The position numbers and the translations under genes are program-made. The notes beneath the pieces were generated by a model. It ran no database searches. It was given only the letters and a program-made list of their open reading frames with translations, and had not been told where the DNA came from. A DNA stretch of 35,547 nt from Bacillota bacterium (GTDB taxonomy: Bacteria > Bacillota > Clostridia > Lachnospirales > CAG-274): positions 1 to 35,547 of the forward strand of contig JAFUAF010000042.1 of assembly GCA_017460805.1 (NCBI GenBank), written 5' to 3'. Position 1 is the stretch's first letter; each line of letters starts with the position of its first letter. Below are positions 1 through 7,035 of the stretch, piece by piece.

Positions 1-135
1 ACTTCACCTTTGACAGAACCTTTGAAAAATTGGGACGATCTTTCGACACGCGAAAAGCACGATGTAGCTATGACGATGATAGATGTTATCTACTTATCAG
101 ACGAAACAGGAATAGATATTCATTTCAGTATTTAA
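1..135 (+). CDS. C-terminal end of a probable serine recombinase (partial)
   Basis: The first 44 codons are open from the window edge to TAA at 133-135, so only the C-terminus is visible. The peptide ends WDDLSTREKHDVAMTMIDVI then YLSDETGIDIHFSI. An 'xxWxxLSxxEKxxVAxxxIDxI' helix followed by a short beta-strand and a terminal hydrophobic residue is the usual tail of large serine recombinases (resolvase/recombinase family) in Clostridia. The catalytic domain is outside the window, so this rests on tail resemblance only. If correct, a site-specific recombinase, and perhaps a mobile-element boundary, lies just left of the window. Confidence 0.45.
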   Translation, partial: TSPLTEPLKNWDDLSTREKHDVAMTMIDVIYLSDETGIDIHFSI

Positions 136-154
136 TAATTCTATAACTTATAAT

Positions 155-252
155 AACGTCAAAACGCTGTAAAAATCAGCGTTTGACGTTAAATATAAAG
201 TGTCATTGCGGGCAAGCTTAAGTCTGATTATTTAATTCGCTTACTATAATTT
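155..252 (+). repeat. Divergent third copy of the structured intergenic repeat
   Basis: A 14-15 bp hairpin (155-169 pairing with 177-190, one bulged base, arms beginning AACGTCAAAACG) is followed at 212-252 by a 41-bp tail. This tail matches the tails of the copies at 9370-9475 and 14172-14274 almost base for base (shared TATTTAATTCGCTTACTATA). The hairpin arm differs from the other two but shares the AACGTCAAAA core. The copy ends 5 nt from the cotH stop codon. It probably also serves as a transcript end between the convergent recombinase and cotH genes, though there is no strong U-tract. Confidence 0.6.
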
Positions 253-257
253 ACCGC

Positions 258-2138
258 TTATTTCCTTTTTCGCTTAAACAGTCCCGCGAACACGACTGCG
301 GCCGCCATTACTGCACCGCTTATCAGAAATGCCGCTCGGTTTTTGCTTTGGGTCATGGACTGTTCGGCTTCGCTTTTCTGCGGTGCCATACCTCCCGGCT
401 GCATACCTCCGCCGCGGCGGTTTCGGCGGTCTTCATTGCCGCCCTCGCCCATGCCTTTATCGTCATTGTGCATACTTCCCATTACGGAAGTATCAATTTC
501 CGAAGCATCAATAAACGCCGAAGTGTCGCTTTGTCCGTCCTTTGCGGCGGGGATACTGCCGTTAAGCTGACCTTTTACGCTTTCCGCGCGCAGTTTTATC
601 GTCTTGTACAGCATCTCATGCGCAGCGGTAAACTCGTCATAGGTGTAAAAGGCTGTGGGGTCGGTCTTTATCTTCTCGCCTATCTGTGAAATTATCCTGT
701 TGTATACCTTGTCAAGTTCTCCGCCGTCTATATACTCATCAACCAGTTTTTGATAATATTCGTGATACTTTGCAAGATATTCTTCGTTTTCGAGCAGGGT
801 ATCAAAAAAATGCGTGCCGTCAAACGGTGTGTCAATGGGGTCGTTTATCATACTGTCCGCACTGTTGGTATTTCTTCGGCCGCCTTGCTCTTCTTTTTGC
901 GCATTGTCGTTGTTTCTGTTACCGAAACCGCCGCGGCCACCGCCCATATTTCCCATACCGCCGAACGCAAGATTGTAGTCCCATGGTATAATATTCAGCT
1001 TTCCGCCGCTTTCGTACAGATAGTAGTTGTGCGACATATTTCCGCTTAAACTGTCCTCGTTCACCACAAACGAATGTACCGCCATATATTTCAGCAGATT
1101 GTCCACATCCATATATTTTTCAAGGCTGTTGCCCTCGCTTATGTTTTTAAGTGCCGTCACGACACGTCTTTCGGCTTTTTCGCCGACATCATAGACAGAG
1201 GCCTCCCATATCGACGAATAGCTGTCAAGCTCGTCGTCTGTATAGTTCAGGTCTGCGCCGTTCCCGCTCATGCCGCCGGGACGTCCGCCGCGGTTTTCGC
1301 CTTGGTCGGGCGCTCCGGTTTCGGGCTGTCCGTTTTGGTCGGGAGTTACTTCGCCGTTCGGCATATCCCCGAAGTCGGGTCTTTCGCCGTTTTCAAAATC
1401 GGGCCTTTCTCCATTCGGCATATTTTCAAAATCGGGCCTTTCGCCGTTCGGCATACCCTCAAAGTCTGGTTTTTCCCCGTTTTTAAAATCGGGTCTGCCG
1501 CCGTTTTCGTTGTTGTTGCTCATGGGGTCGGGTTTGTAGAGTTCTCCGCTCTGCGCGCCGTAATTTCTCATAAGAAAACTGTCCTCCACACCCTCAAGTG
1601 CAAGATAAATGCCCCAATATTCGCCGTTTACCGATATATCGGCATAGTTGTAAAGCGAGGCATCTGCGCCGAGATATTTGAACATATCATAAGTCAGCGC
1701 CTCTTTCATATTTGTTGCATCGGCGTAGTTGTTGTTGAGTATCAGCTTGTCAAGACCCCAACAAGTCTGCCCCTTGACAAAATGGCCGAATTCTATTTTA
1801 AGACTGTATCGGTCGGTGTCGGGGTCGTTCACAATGGATGAAAGAGAAGTGTTGCCCTTCGGCCTTATGCCGACATTGTTAAAACGCGAGCCGTTTATCT
1901 CCACATCACAGGAATAATATTCCTCGTTTATGGCGTTTTCTATCATTTCATCCCATTTGTCCTTGTCCATAATGATATTCAGGCTTATAATGTCGGATGT
2001 GTCGAAAAGTTTGTCCTCGTATTCAAGTTTTACGGTATTGTCGGTGCCGCCTGCGTAAAATATCGCACCGAGGGTCAGCGCAAGCGCAAGCACGGTTATA
2101 AAAAGCGCAATATGCCCTATATATTTTGATGATACCAT
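258..2138 (-). CDS. cotH: CotH-family protein, membrane-anchored, with low-complexity inserts
   Basis: 626 aa. CotH kinase-fold proteins are atypical protein kinases in Bacillus spores; in gut Clostridia they are surface or secreted proteins found with VTC and DUF4956 genes, as here. Visible: an N-terminal membrane segment (about residues 7-29); CotH core motifs from about residue 50 (SLNIIM, GIRPKGNTS near 90-98, YSLKIEF, LDKLILNNNYAD, MKEALTYDMF, VNGEYWGIYLALE); a second core half containing KLNIIPWDYNLAFGG; and a C-terminal hydrophobic helix followed by KRKRK, typical of a membrane anchor. The fold is interrupted at about 205-292 by a Gly/Pro/Asp-rich insert with repeated GERPDF/NMPNGE units, and later by a Gly/Asn-rich loop. 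It is the last gene of a three-gene minus operon. Family assignment is firm; substrate and in vivo kinase activity are unknown. Confidence 0.9.
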   Translation of the reverse strand: MVSSKYIGHIALFITVLALALTLGAIFYAGGTDNTVKLEYEDKLFDTSDIISLNIIMDKDKWDEMIENAINEEYYSCDVEINGSRFNNVGIRPKGNTSLSSIVNDPDTDRYSLKIEFGHFVKGQTCWGLDKLILNNNYADATNMKEALTYDMFKYLGADASLYNYADISVNGEYWGIYLALEGVEDSFLMRNYGAQSGELYKPDPMSNNNENGGRPDFKNGEKPDFEGMPNGERPDFENMPNGERPDFENGERPDFGDMPNGEVTPDQNGQPETGAPDQGENRGGRPGGMSGNGADLNYTDDELDSYSSIWEASVYDVGEKAERRVVTALKNISEGNSLEKYMDVDNLLKYMAVHSFVVNEDSLSGNMSHNYYLYESGGKLNIIPWDYNLAFGGMGNMGGGRGGFGNRNNDNAQKEEQGGRRNTNSADSMINDPIDTPFDGTHFFDTLLENEEYLAKYHEYYQKLVDEYIDGGELDKVYNRIISQIGEKIKTDPTAFYTYDEFTAAHEMLYKTIKLRAESVKGQLNGSIPAAKDGQSDTSAFIDASEIDTSVMGSMHNDDKGMGEGGNEDRRNRRGGGMQPGGMAPQKSEAEQSMTQSKNRAAFLISGAVMAAAVVFAGLFKRKRK

Positions 2139-2153
2139 TTTCTGTCACCCGCC

Positions 2154-2828
2154 TCAGGACATATATTCTCCGTTATAGCTTACCAGAACGGCATCTTTTA
2201 CGCCCTCTGCCTTGCATATCTCGTTCACAAAGGCAGTTGAATTGTCTTTTAAGCGTATCTCCGCCGTAAGTTCGATATTGTCGGCGCGGACGGTCTTGCT
2301 CTTAACGACAAATTTGTCGGTGCTGTTTGCAATAAGCTGTGAAGCGCGCTGTTCCGAGGCTTCGTCTGCGCAGTTTACCACAATTATATATGGTGTGATA
2401 TTTGTCTTTTTATTTGACATTATAAGTATAAAAATACCGAGGATAACAGAACCGCACACTACAAGCGGTATCATGCCCGCGCCGATAACTATGCCCGCGG
2501 CGATAGCCCAGAAAAGAAAAACAATTTCCATCGGCTCTTTTATTGCGGTACGGAAACGCACGATAGAAAGTGCACCGACCATACCGAGCGAAAGCACAAC
2601 ATTACTGGTTACCGCCATGATAACAAGCGCCGTCACCATTGCAAGCGAGGGCAGGGTAAGCGCAAAACCCTGCGAATACATAACGCCCGTAAAGCTTTTC
2701 TTATACACAAAGAAAATAAACATACCCACCGCAAACGCAAAGGCAAGGCCTATAAGTGTGTCCGTGAGTGAAAATGAAGAAACATTCTCCATAAAGCTTG
2801 ATTTAAAAATATCGTTGAAATTTGTCAT
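2154..2828 (-). CDS. DUF4956 multi-pass membrane protein
   Basis: 224 aa. The N-terminal two-thirds has about four hydrophobic helices (roughly residues 25-45, 52-75, 78-92 and 100-137). Between them is the family signature around SLGMVGALSIVRFRTAIKEP. A soluble, ferredoxin-like C-terminal domain follows (about 145-224, with alternating beta and alpha segments). DUF4956 proteins have no established biochemical role but are recurrently encoded beside VTC-type polyphosphate polymerase domains and CotH proteins. Here the order is VTC, DUF4956, CotH with short gaps (39 and 15 nt), which indicates one transcript. A role as a membrane partner or transporter for the VTC product is inference. Confidence 0.88.
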   Translation of the reverse strand: MTNFNDIFKSSFMENVSSFSLTDTLIGLAFAFAVGMFIFFVYKKSFTGVMYSQGFALTLPSLAMVTALVIMAVTSNVVLSLGMVGALSIVRFRTAIKEPMEIVFLFWAIAAGIVIGAGMIPLVVCGSVILGIFILIMSNKKTNITPYIIVVNCADEASEQRASQLIANSTDKFVVKSKTVRADNIELTAEIRLKDNSTAFVNEICKAEGVKDAVLVSYNGEYMS

Positions 2829-2867
2829 ATTTATTCTCTCCTTTTTATTTGGGTTTTTATTTGGGTT

Positions 2868-3554
2868 TTAACCGAATTTACGGCAGGCGGCATACTTTGA
2901 AAATGCCGTCTGTCTTGCGTTTATCTGCACTATGTCCGAAATTATTTCGGGCAGAAAATCGTCAAACTTGACTTCAAGTATCATTTTGCCGCTCTCGTCG
3001 GCAGCCGCTATGTCAAGCACATCTTTTTCCAAAAACTCCGTATGAAAAGCCGTTGTGCGGATATCTGTGTCAAAGGTCACACGCACATTGCCCGCGGTGT
3101 ATATGTAGGGCTCACGGGTGTAGGAAACGAGCACTTTCGGCCTTAAAAGCCCGCTTTTTATTTTGGTGTAAAATTCGCGCACAAGCCCGCTTTCATGCTC
3201 CGTCATCCATGCCGTATCGCCCGCAAGAAGTTTTCTGCACTCGTCCTCTGTTATGCGCGCCGCCGCTTTCATACAAAGGTCGTTTATCTTCATCTTTTTT
3301 TCAAGAGAGATGACATCAAAACTGTCGTTGTAGCAGCGGATGCGGAATTTCTCGCGTTTTTGTTCGCCGTTTATCTTCTCCAGCAATGCCTTGTCCTTGT
3401 AATTGTCAAAGTAGATGCTTCTTATTTTGTACTTTCCGCCGACAGTGTGCGGGTCGCTCTGCATTATTGCTTTTAGCCGCGGCCGCATGGTCAGATAGTC
3501 AAAATAACTTATCTCGTATTTCAGCTCGTGCCGATATCTCGGCCGTTTTTCCAT
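2868..3554 (-). CDS. VTC-domain polyphosphate polymerase family protein
   Basis: 228 aa. This is the triphosphate-tunnel fold of the VTC (vacuolar transporter chaperone) polyphosphate polymerase family. The expected charged strand motifs appear in order: RHELKYEIS near the N-terminus, KYKIRSIYFDN (about 42-52), KFRIRCYND, LEKKMK, SYTREPYIY, VRVTFDTDIR (about 160-170) and MILEVKFDDFLPEII near the end. These line the tunnel with Lys/Arg for nucleotide and polyphosphate and Glu for metal. It is cytosolic, with no signal peptide. It is first in the operon, with GGAGGTGG upstream of the ATG at 3554. Making or binding polyphosphate is inferred from the family; bacterial members linked to CotH are poorly characterised. 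Confidence 0.88.
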   Translation of the reverse strand: MEKRPRYRHELKYEISYFDYLTMRPRLKAIMQSDPHTVGGKYKIRSIYFDNYKDKALLEKINGEQKREKFRIRCYNDSFDVISLEKKMKINDLCMKAAARITEDECRKLLAGDTAWMTEHESGLVREFYTKIKSGLLRPKVLVSYTREPYIYTAGNVRVTFDTDIRTTAFHTEFLEKDVLDIAAADESGKMILEVKFDDFLPEIISDIVQINARQTAFSKYAACRKFG

Positions 3555-3579
3555 AATACCACCTCCAAACTTTATTTTT

Positions 3580-3624
3580 ATTATATCAGTTAGAAAAATT
3601 TTTTTCCAATTAGAAATTTCTAAT
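3580..3624 (-). promoter_or_regulatory. Probable promoter and palindromic operator of the VTC operon
   Basis: On the minus strand there is a TATAAT -10 (plus-strand 3580-3585), with a weak TTGGAA-like -35 about 17-18 nt upstream. Just upstream lies a perfect 16-bp palindrome, ATTAGAAATTTCTAAT (3609-3624), a plausible operator for a dimeric regulator. No regulator gene is adjacent. The -35 is poor, so activation or a nearby alternative start is possible. Confidence 0.45.
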
Positions 3625-3658
3625 CTATATTAAGAATTTCTTACGAAAAGAAGTTTTT

Positions 3659-3704
3659 GACACGCTTTGACAAAATTTACAGACACGCTTTGACAAAGTT
3701 CACG
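3659..3704. repeat. Two tandem 23-bp direct repeats
   Basis: Two adjacent copies (3659-3681 and 3682-3704) start GACACGCTTTGACAAA and differ at only three positions. They sit immediately before the truncated GGDEF fragment, probably at the deletion junction that removed the start of that gene. Confidence 0.6.
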
Positions 3705-3996
3705 AAAATTATACGGCGCATCAAACATATACCGCATAGGCGGCGACGAGTTTGTGATAATACTTAAAGGCGATAACTACGATAACAGACATCAGCTTTT
3801 GGAAAAGGCGAAAAATGCCTTTAAGGAAAGCTATGCCGATACAAAAGCCGACCCGTGGAACAGATTTTCCGCTTCTATGGGTATGGCGGAGTGTGCCTTT
3901 GACGACAGCACGGTGGACTTTGTGTTCAAACGCGCCGATAAAGCCATGTATGCCGAAAAAATGGAATTTAAAAAAGCCAACGGCAGTTATAGATGA
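3694..3996 (+). pseudogene. Truncated GGDEF (diguanylate cyclase) domain remnant
   Basis: The open frame begins after a stop at 3691-3693 and runs to TGA at 3994-3996. It contains YRIGGDEFVIILKG, the diguanylate cyclase active-site loop, then SASMGMAECAFDDSTV and ADKAMYAEK, which are the conserved C-terminal half of the GGDEF fold. About the first half of the domain and any sensor region are missing, and there is no proper start or ribosome-binding site. The first GTG inside the frame lies after the GGDEF motif. The fragment should be inactive. A terminator directly follows, marking it as the true 3' end of a former gene. Confidence 0.8.
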
Positions 3997-3998
3997 TA

Positions 3999-4041
3999 TA
4001 AAGGAGATGCTGCACTTGTACAGTGCTTCATCTCCTTTTTT
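3999..4041 (+). terminator. Rho-independent terminator after the GGDEF remnant
   Basis: The arm AAAGGAGATG pairs with CATCTCCTTT, extended inward by TGCACT/AGTGC, and is followed by a run of T. It belongs to the truncated diguanylate cyclase gene. Confidence 0.8.
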
Positions 4042-4083
4042 TGTGTAAAAAAATCAAATCGGGATTTAACACATTGTCCAACA

Positions 4084-4117
4084 AAAAACTGCAAGGCGAA
4101 AATACCTTGCAGTTTTT
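4084..4117 (-). terminator. Terminator of the ExoIII-rhodanese operon
   Basis: A perfect 13-bp stem (AAAAACTGCAAGG with CCTTGCAGTTTTT) has an 8-nt loop and lies 7 nt beyond the rhodanese stop. It is A/T-flanked on both sides, so it could work in both directions. Confidence 0.8.
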
Positions 4118-4124
4118 GATATGA

Positions 4125-4430
4125 TCATATCACAAGATCAAACGGCCAATCGAGTATGCCGCCGAAGTCGTACACATTTTTATAGCCGAGGTTATCGAGT
4201 ATCTCGGCGGCATCTTTGCTGCGTTTACCGCTGCGGCAGTAAACAAGCAGTGTCTTGTCCTTATCGGGGAGCAGACTTTCTGCCCTTTGTGCCACCTCAT
4301 CAAGCGGGATAAGGACAGAGCCGTCTATATACCCCTCGTCCAGTTCGTCTGGGTCGCGCACATCAAGGATATAGATATCATCCTGTGTGTCCATTATTTT
4401 TTTAGCATCTACGGGTGTTATCTTCTGCAT
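4125..4430 (-). CDS. Single-domain rhodanese-like protein
   Basis: 101 aa, one complete rhodanese domain. Visible landmarks are the N-terminal IYILDVRDPDELDEGYIDGS segment with the CH2A-type acidic motif, then IPLDE, and the active-site loop LLVYCRSGKRSKDAAE, where Cys would carry the persulfide. It ends YKNVYDFGGILDWP, as usual for the family. It is cytosolic. It starts 4 nt after the exonuclease gene ends, so the two are co-transcribed. Family members move sulfane sulfur or detoxify; the substrate cannot be read from the sequence. Confidence 0.9.
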   Translation of the reverse strand: MQKITPVDAKKIMDTQDDIYILDVRDPDELDEGYIDGSVLIPLDEVAQRAESLLPDKDKTLLVYCRSGKRSKDAAEILDNLGYKNVYDFGGILDWPFDLVI

Positions 4431-4434
4431 TTTT

Positions 4435-5187
4435 CTACTCCATTACAAGTTCTACGGGGCAATGGTCGCTGCCGAGGATATCGGTATGTATCTTTGCATC
4501 TTTTATCCTATCTTTCAGCCCCTCGCCCACTATGTAATAGTCGATACGCCAGCCCGCGTTCTTCTCGCGTGCTCTGAAACGGTAGCTCCACCAACTGTAG
4601 ATATCCGTCACATCGGGATAGAAATATCTGAAAGTATCTATAAAGCCCGCGGATAAAAGCTCGGTCATTTTGCCGCGTTCCTCATCGGTAAAGCCTGCGT
4701 TTTTGCGGTTAGTTTTTGGGTTTTTAAGGTCTATCTCGTTATGCGCCACATTCAGATCGCCGCAGAGCACAACGGGCTTTTTTGCATTAAGCCCGCAGAG
4801 ATACTCACGGAAACAGTCCTCCCAATCCATGCGGTAATCAAGCCTTGCAAGTTCGTTCTGGGAATTGGGTGTGTAGCAGGTCACATAATAAAAGTCCTCA
4901 AACTCCAGCGTGATAACACGTCCCTCGTGGTCGTGACGTTCCTCGCCTATGCCGTAGGAAACGCTCAAAGGCTTTATCTTTGTAAAGACAGCCACGCCCG
5001 AATAACCCTTTTTCTCCGCGTAGTTCCAGTACTGCTCATAACCGGGCAGGTCAAGCTCTATCTGCCCCTCCTGCAATTTTGTCTCCTGCAAAGAAAAAAT
5101 ATCCGCATCTATCGCATTAAAAAATTCCATAAAATTTTTGCCCACGCACGCGCGCAGACCGTTGACATTCCAAGAAATAAATCTCAT
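4435..5187 (-). CDS. exoA: Exodeoxyribonuclease III / AP endonuclease
   Basis: 250 aa, full length for the ExoIII (Xth/ExoA) family of Mg-dependent base-excision-repair enzymes that cut DNA at abasic sites and trim 3' ends. Motifs in order: [11 protein letters not shown] at the N-terminus (metal-binding Asn), LQETKLQ (catalytic Glu about 36), the YSGVAVFTK strand, [25 protein letters not shown] (catalytic Asp/Asn), the [27 protein letters not shown] lesion-binding region (motif written in parts: YSWWSYR, GWRIDYY), and terminal GSDHCPVEL (catalytic Asp-His). A good AGGAGA site precedes the ATG at 5187. It forms an operon with the downstream rhodanese gene. Confidence 0.96.
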   Translation of the reverse strand: MRFISWNVNGLRACVGKNFMEFFNAIDADIFSLQETKLQEGQIELDLPGYEQYWNYAEKKGYSGVAVFTKIKPLSVSYGIGEERHDHEGRVITLEFEDFYYVTCYTPNSQNELARLDYRMDWEDCFREYLCGLNAKKPVVLCGDLNVAHNEIDLKNPKTNRKNAGFTDEERGKMTELLSAGFIDTFRYFYPDVTDIYSWWSYRFRAREKNAGWRIDYYIVGEGLKDRIKDAKIHTDILGSDHCPVELVME

Positions 5188-5200
5188 ATTCTTCTCCTGT

Positions 5201-5233
5201 AAAAAGACAAGGGGACGATTTTGCTGTCCCCTT
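5201..5233 (-). terminator. Terminator after the histidine kinase gene
   Basis: The stem AAGGGGAC/GTCCCCTT (5209-5233) is followed on the minus strand by CTTTTT. It separates the serpin-cupin-kinase operon from the ExoIII-rhodanese operon. Confidence 0.75.
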
Positions 5234-5244
5234 ATCCGACTTTT

Positions 5245-6666
5245 TTATTTTGCAAGTGTAAGTGTAAATGTAAATGCACAGCCCTTGCCCACATCACTTT
5301 TAAGCGTAATGGTTTCGTTGTGTGCCTTAATAAATTCGCGCACTATGCTAAGGCCGAGACCCGTGCCCTTTTTATCCATGCCGCGTGAGGTATCGACTTT
5401 GTAAAGGCGGTCGAATACCTTTTTCTGGTCTTCTTTGGAAACACCCTTGCCGTTGTCCTTTACGGTAACAAAAACTTTTTTGCCGTCCTTGCTCGGCTCG
5501 GTAATAACACGGATAATGCCGTATTTATGCGTGAATTTAAGCGCGTTGTCCACAAGGTTGTAGATTATGCGCTGTATCTTTTCCTCGTCCGCATTTACAA
5601 CACAGGTCTCGCTGTAAAGTTCTGTGCCAAGGTCGATAAATGCCTTGCCCGCACGTTCCTCAAAGGTGCTTAAAGTGTGCTGTATAAGCTCGTTAAGGTC
5701 AAAGGGTTTTAAATTAAGCTGTGTTGTTTCTTCAAGCTTGTTTATTTCAAGCAGATTATTTGCCAGCTTTGCAAGTCGTTCCGTCTCGTCAAGGATGATT
5801 TTCAGATAGCGCTCGCGCTTGCTCTCGGGAATTGTACCGTCAAGTATGGCCTGCAAAAAACCGCGCATTGATGTAAGCGGGGAACGCAGGTCATGCGAGA
5901 TATTGGACAAAAATTCGCGCCTGCTTTTTTCCTGGAGATAAAGACTTGATGCCATTTCGTTAAAGCTGTTTGCAAGCTGTCCTATCTCGTCGTCATAGCT
6001 TACGCGTATACGCTTTTCAAAATCGCCGCTCGCTATTACCTTTGCCGCGTCATTCAATTCACGCAAAGGGGCTGTAAATGAGCGGGACGACATATACACC
6101 ATCCAGAAGCCCAGCAGGATAGTCAAAAGCAAAAACACAATAAATATCCAGTAGCAGGAGCGCATGGTCTGTGACATATCCTCGGAAGAGCTTGAAATAC
6201 ACGCAACGCCGCACACCAGTCCCGTCTTGCTTTTAAGCGGATAACACTTGGTATACATATCCGTATCATAAATACCGATGTCGTTTTTGCGGTATTCGAT
6301 AGTCTCGCCGTCAAGCGTTTTTTCAAGCTTGTCAAGGCTGAGGCGATTTTTTAAATTCTGCGGATTGATATTGGAAGATGCCCAATAAATATTAAGGTCT
6401 GCATCCGTCACTATAAACGATTTGTCCGAATAGCTGTCAAGAAGTCTGAGTGCCTGTATAAAAGCGTTTGTGTCAAGCGCGCCCGTTTCGGTAGTGGAGT
6501 TGTCAAAAAACACCTGCACTCTTTCCGCCCAGCCGTCTATCTCGCTGCCCATCTGTTTGTAGCCAAAGCTTCGTATGGACTGGATAATACCGATGCTCAT
6601 AAGTCCGAGACAGATAACGATAGTAAATGTAAAGCTGTAAAACTGTTTTTTAAATATGGAGTTCAT
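5245..6666 (-). CDS. Orphan sensor histidine kinase (HAMP-HisKA-HATPase)
   Basis: 473 aa membrane kinase. Layout: TM1 about residues 11-31; extracellular sensor domain about 32-165; TM2 about 171-192; HAMP about 194-245; HisKA with phospho-acceptor His258 in NISHDLRSPL; HATPase with N-box around IIYNLVDNALKF (about 367-378), DNGKG (404-408) and GTGLGLS (434-440). The sensor region lacks obvious metal or haem motifs and resembles a Cache/PAS-type fold. No response regulator is encoded beside it; its neighbours upstream are a cupin (18-nt gap) and a serpin, in one operon. It may sense extracellular protease or cell-envelope state, but that is inference from linkage. Confidence 0.92.
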   Translation of the reverse strand: MNSIFKKQFYSFTFTIVICLGLMSIGIIQSIRSFGYKQMGSEIDGWAERVQVFFDNSTTETGALDTNAFIQALRLLDSYSDKSFIVTDADLNIYWASSNINPQNLKNRLSLDKLEKTLDGETIEYRKNDIGIYDTDMYTKCYPLKSKTGLVCGVACISSSSEDMSQTMRSCYWIFIVFLLLTILLGFWMVYMSSRSFTAPLRELNDAAKVIASGDFEKRIRVSYDDEIGQLANSFNEMASSLYLQEKSRREFLSNISHDLRSPLTSMRGFLQAILDGTIPESKRERYLKIILDETERLAKLANNLLEINKLEETTQLNLKPFDLNELIQHTLSTFEERAGKAFIDLGTELYSETCVVNADEEKIQRIIYNLVDNALKFTHKYGIIRVITEPSKDGKKVFVTVKDNGKGVSKEDQKKVFDRLYKVDTSRGMDKKGTGLGLSIVREFIKAHNETITLKSDVGKGCAFTFTLTLAK

Positions 6667-6684
6667 ATTCAGCCTCGCTAAATT

Positions 6685-7023
6685 TTATTTTTTAAGAAAA
6701 TCCTCTCTCTGCGGTGTAAAAATATCGAGAAGTCTGCCCTTATTCGTCAGCAGTTTGCAGCTGTGCGGTACATCCGAGGGCATATATATCGTATCTCCCA
6801 CGCCTATTTTCTTTATCTCGCCGCCGACATTAAATTCAAACTCGCCCTCAAGGCAGTAGGTAGACTGTTCGTGCGGGTGGGTATGCTCGCTGCCGAAACC
6901 GCCGTTTTCAAAAAAGACCTCAACAAGCATCAAACCGCCGTCGTGCGCCTTTATTTTACGGTAGTTCTGACCCGGTACAAGTATTTCAAGTTCGCTGTCC
7001 TTATCGTAATAAAAATTTGACAT
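6685..7023 (-). CDS. Small single-domain cupin protein
   Basis: 112 aa. It has both cupin motifs: G(X)5HXH(X)3,4E as FGSEHTHPHEQSTYCLEGEFEF, whose His residues and Glu/Gln bind metal, and the second motif as GDTIYMPSDVPHSCK with the third His. It is cytosolic with no signal peptide. AAGGAGAG lies 7 nt before ATG at 7023. It sits between the serpin (12-nt gap) and the sensor kinase (18-nt gap), so it is co-expressed with them. Small cupins may bind sugars or oxidise small molecules; none can be named here. Confidence 0.88.
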   Translation of the reverse strand: MSNFYYDKDSELEILVPGQNYRKIKAHDGGLMLVEVFFENGGFGSEHTHPHEQSTYCLEGEFEFNVGGEIKKIGVGDTIYMPSDVPHSCKLLTNKGRLLDIFTPQREDFLKK

Positions 7024-7035
7024 GATTTTCTCTCC

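Noticed and set aside
1074-1841. 255-codon plus-strand open frame opposite cotH
   Set aside because: It is the mirror of the Gly/Pro/Asp-rich CotH coding strand; the translation is low complexity, has no ribosome-binding site and matches no family.
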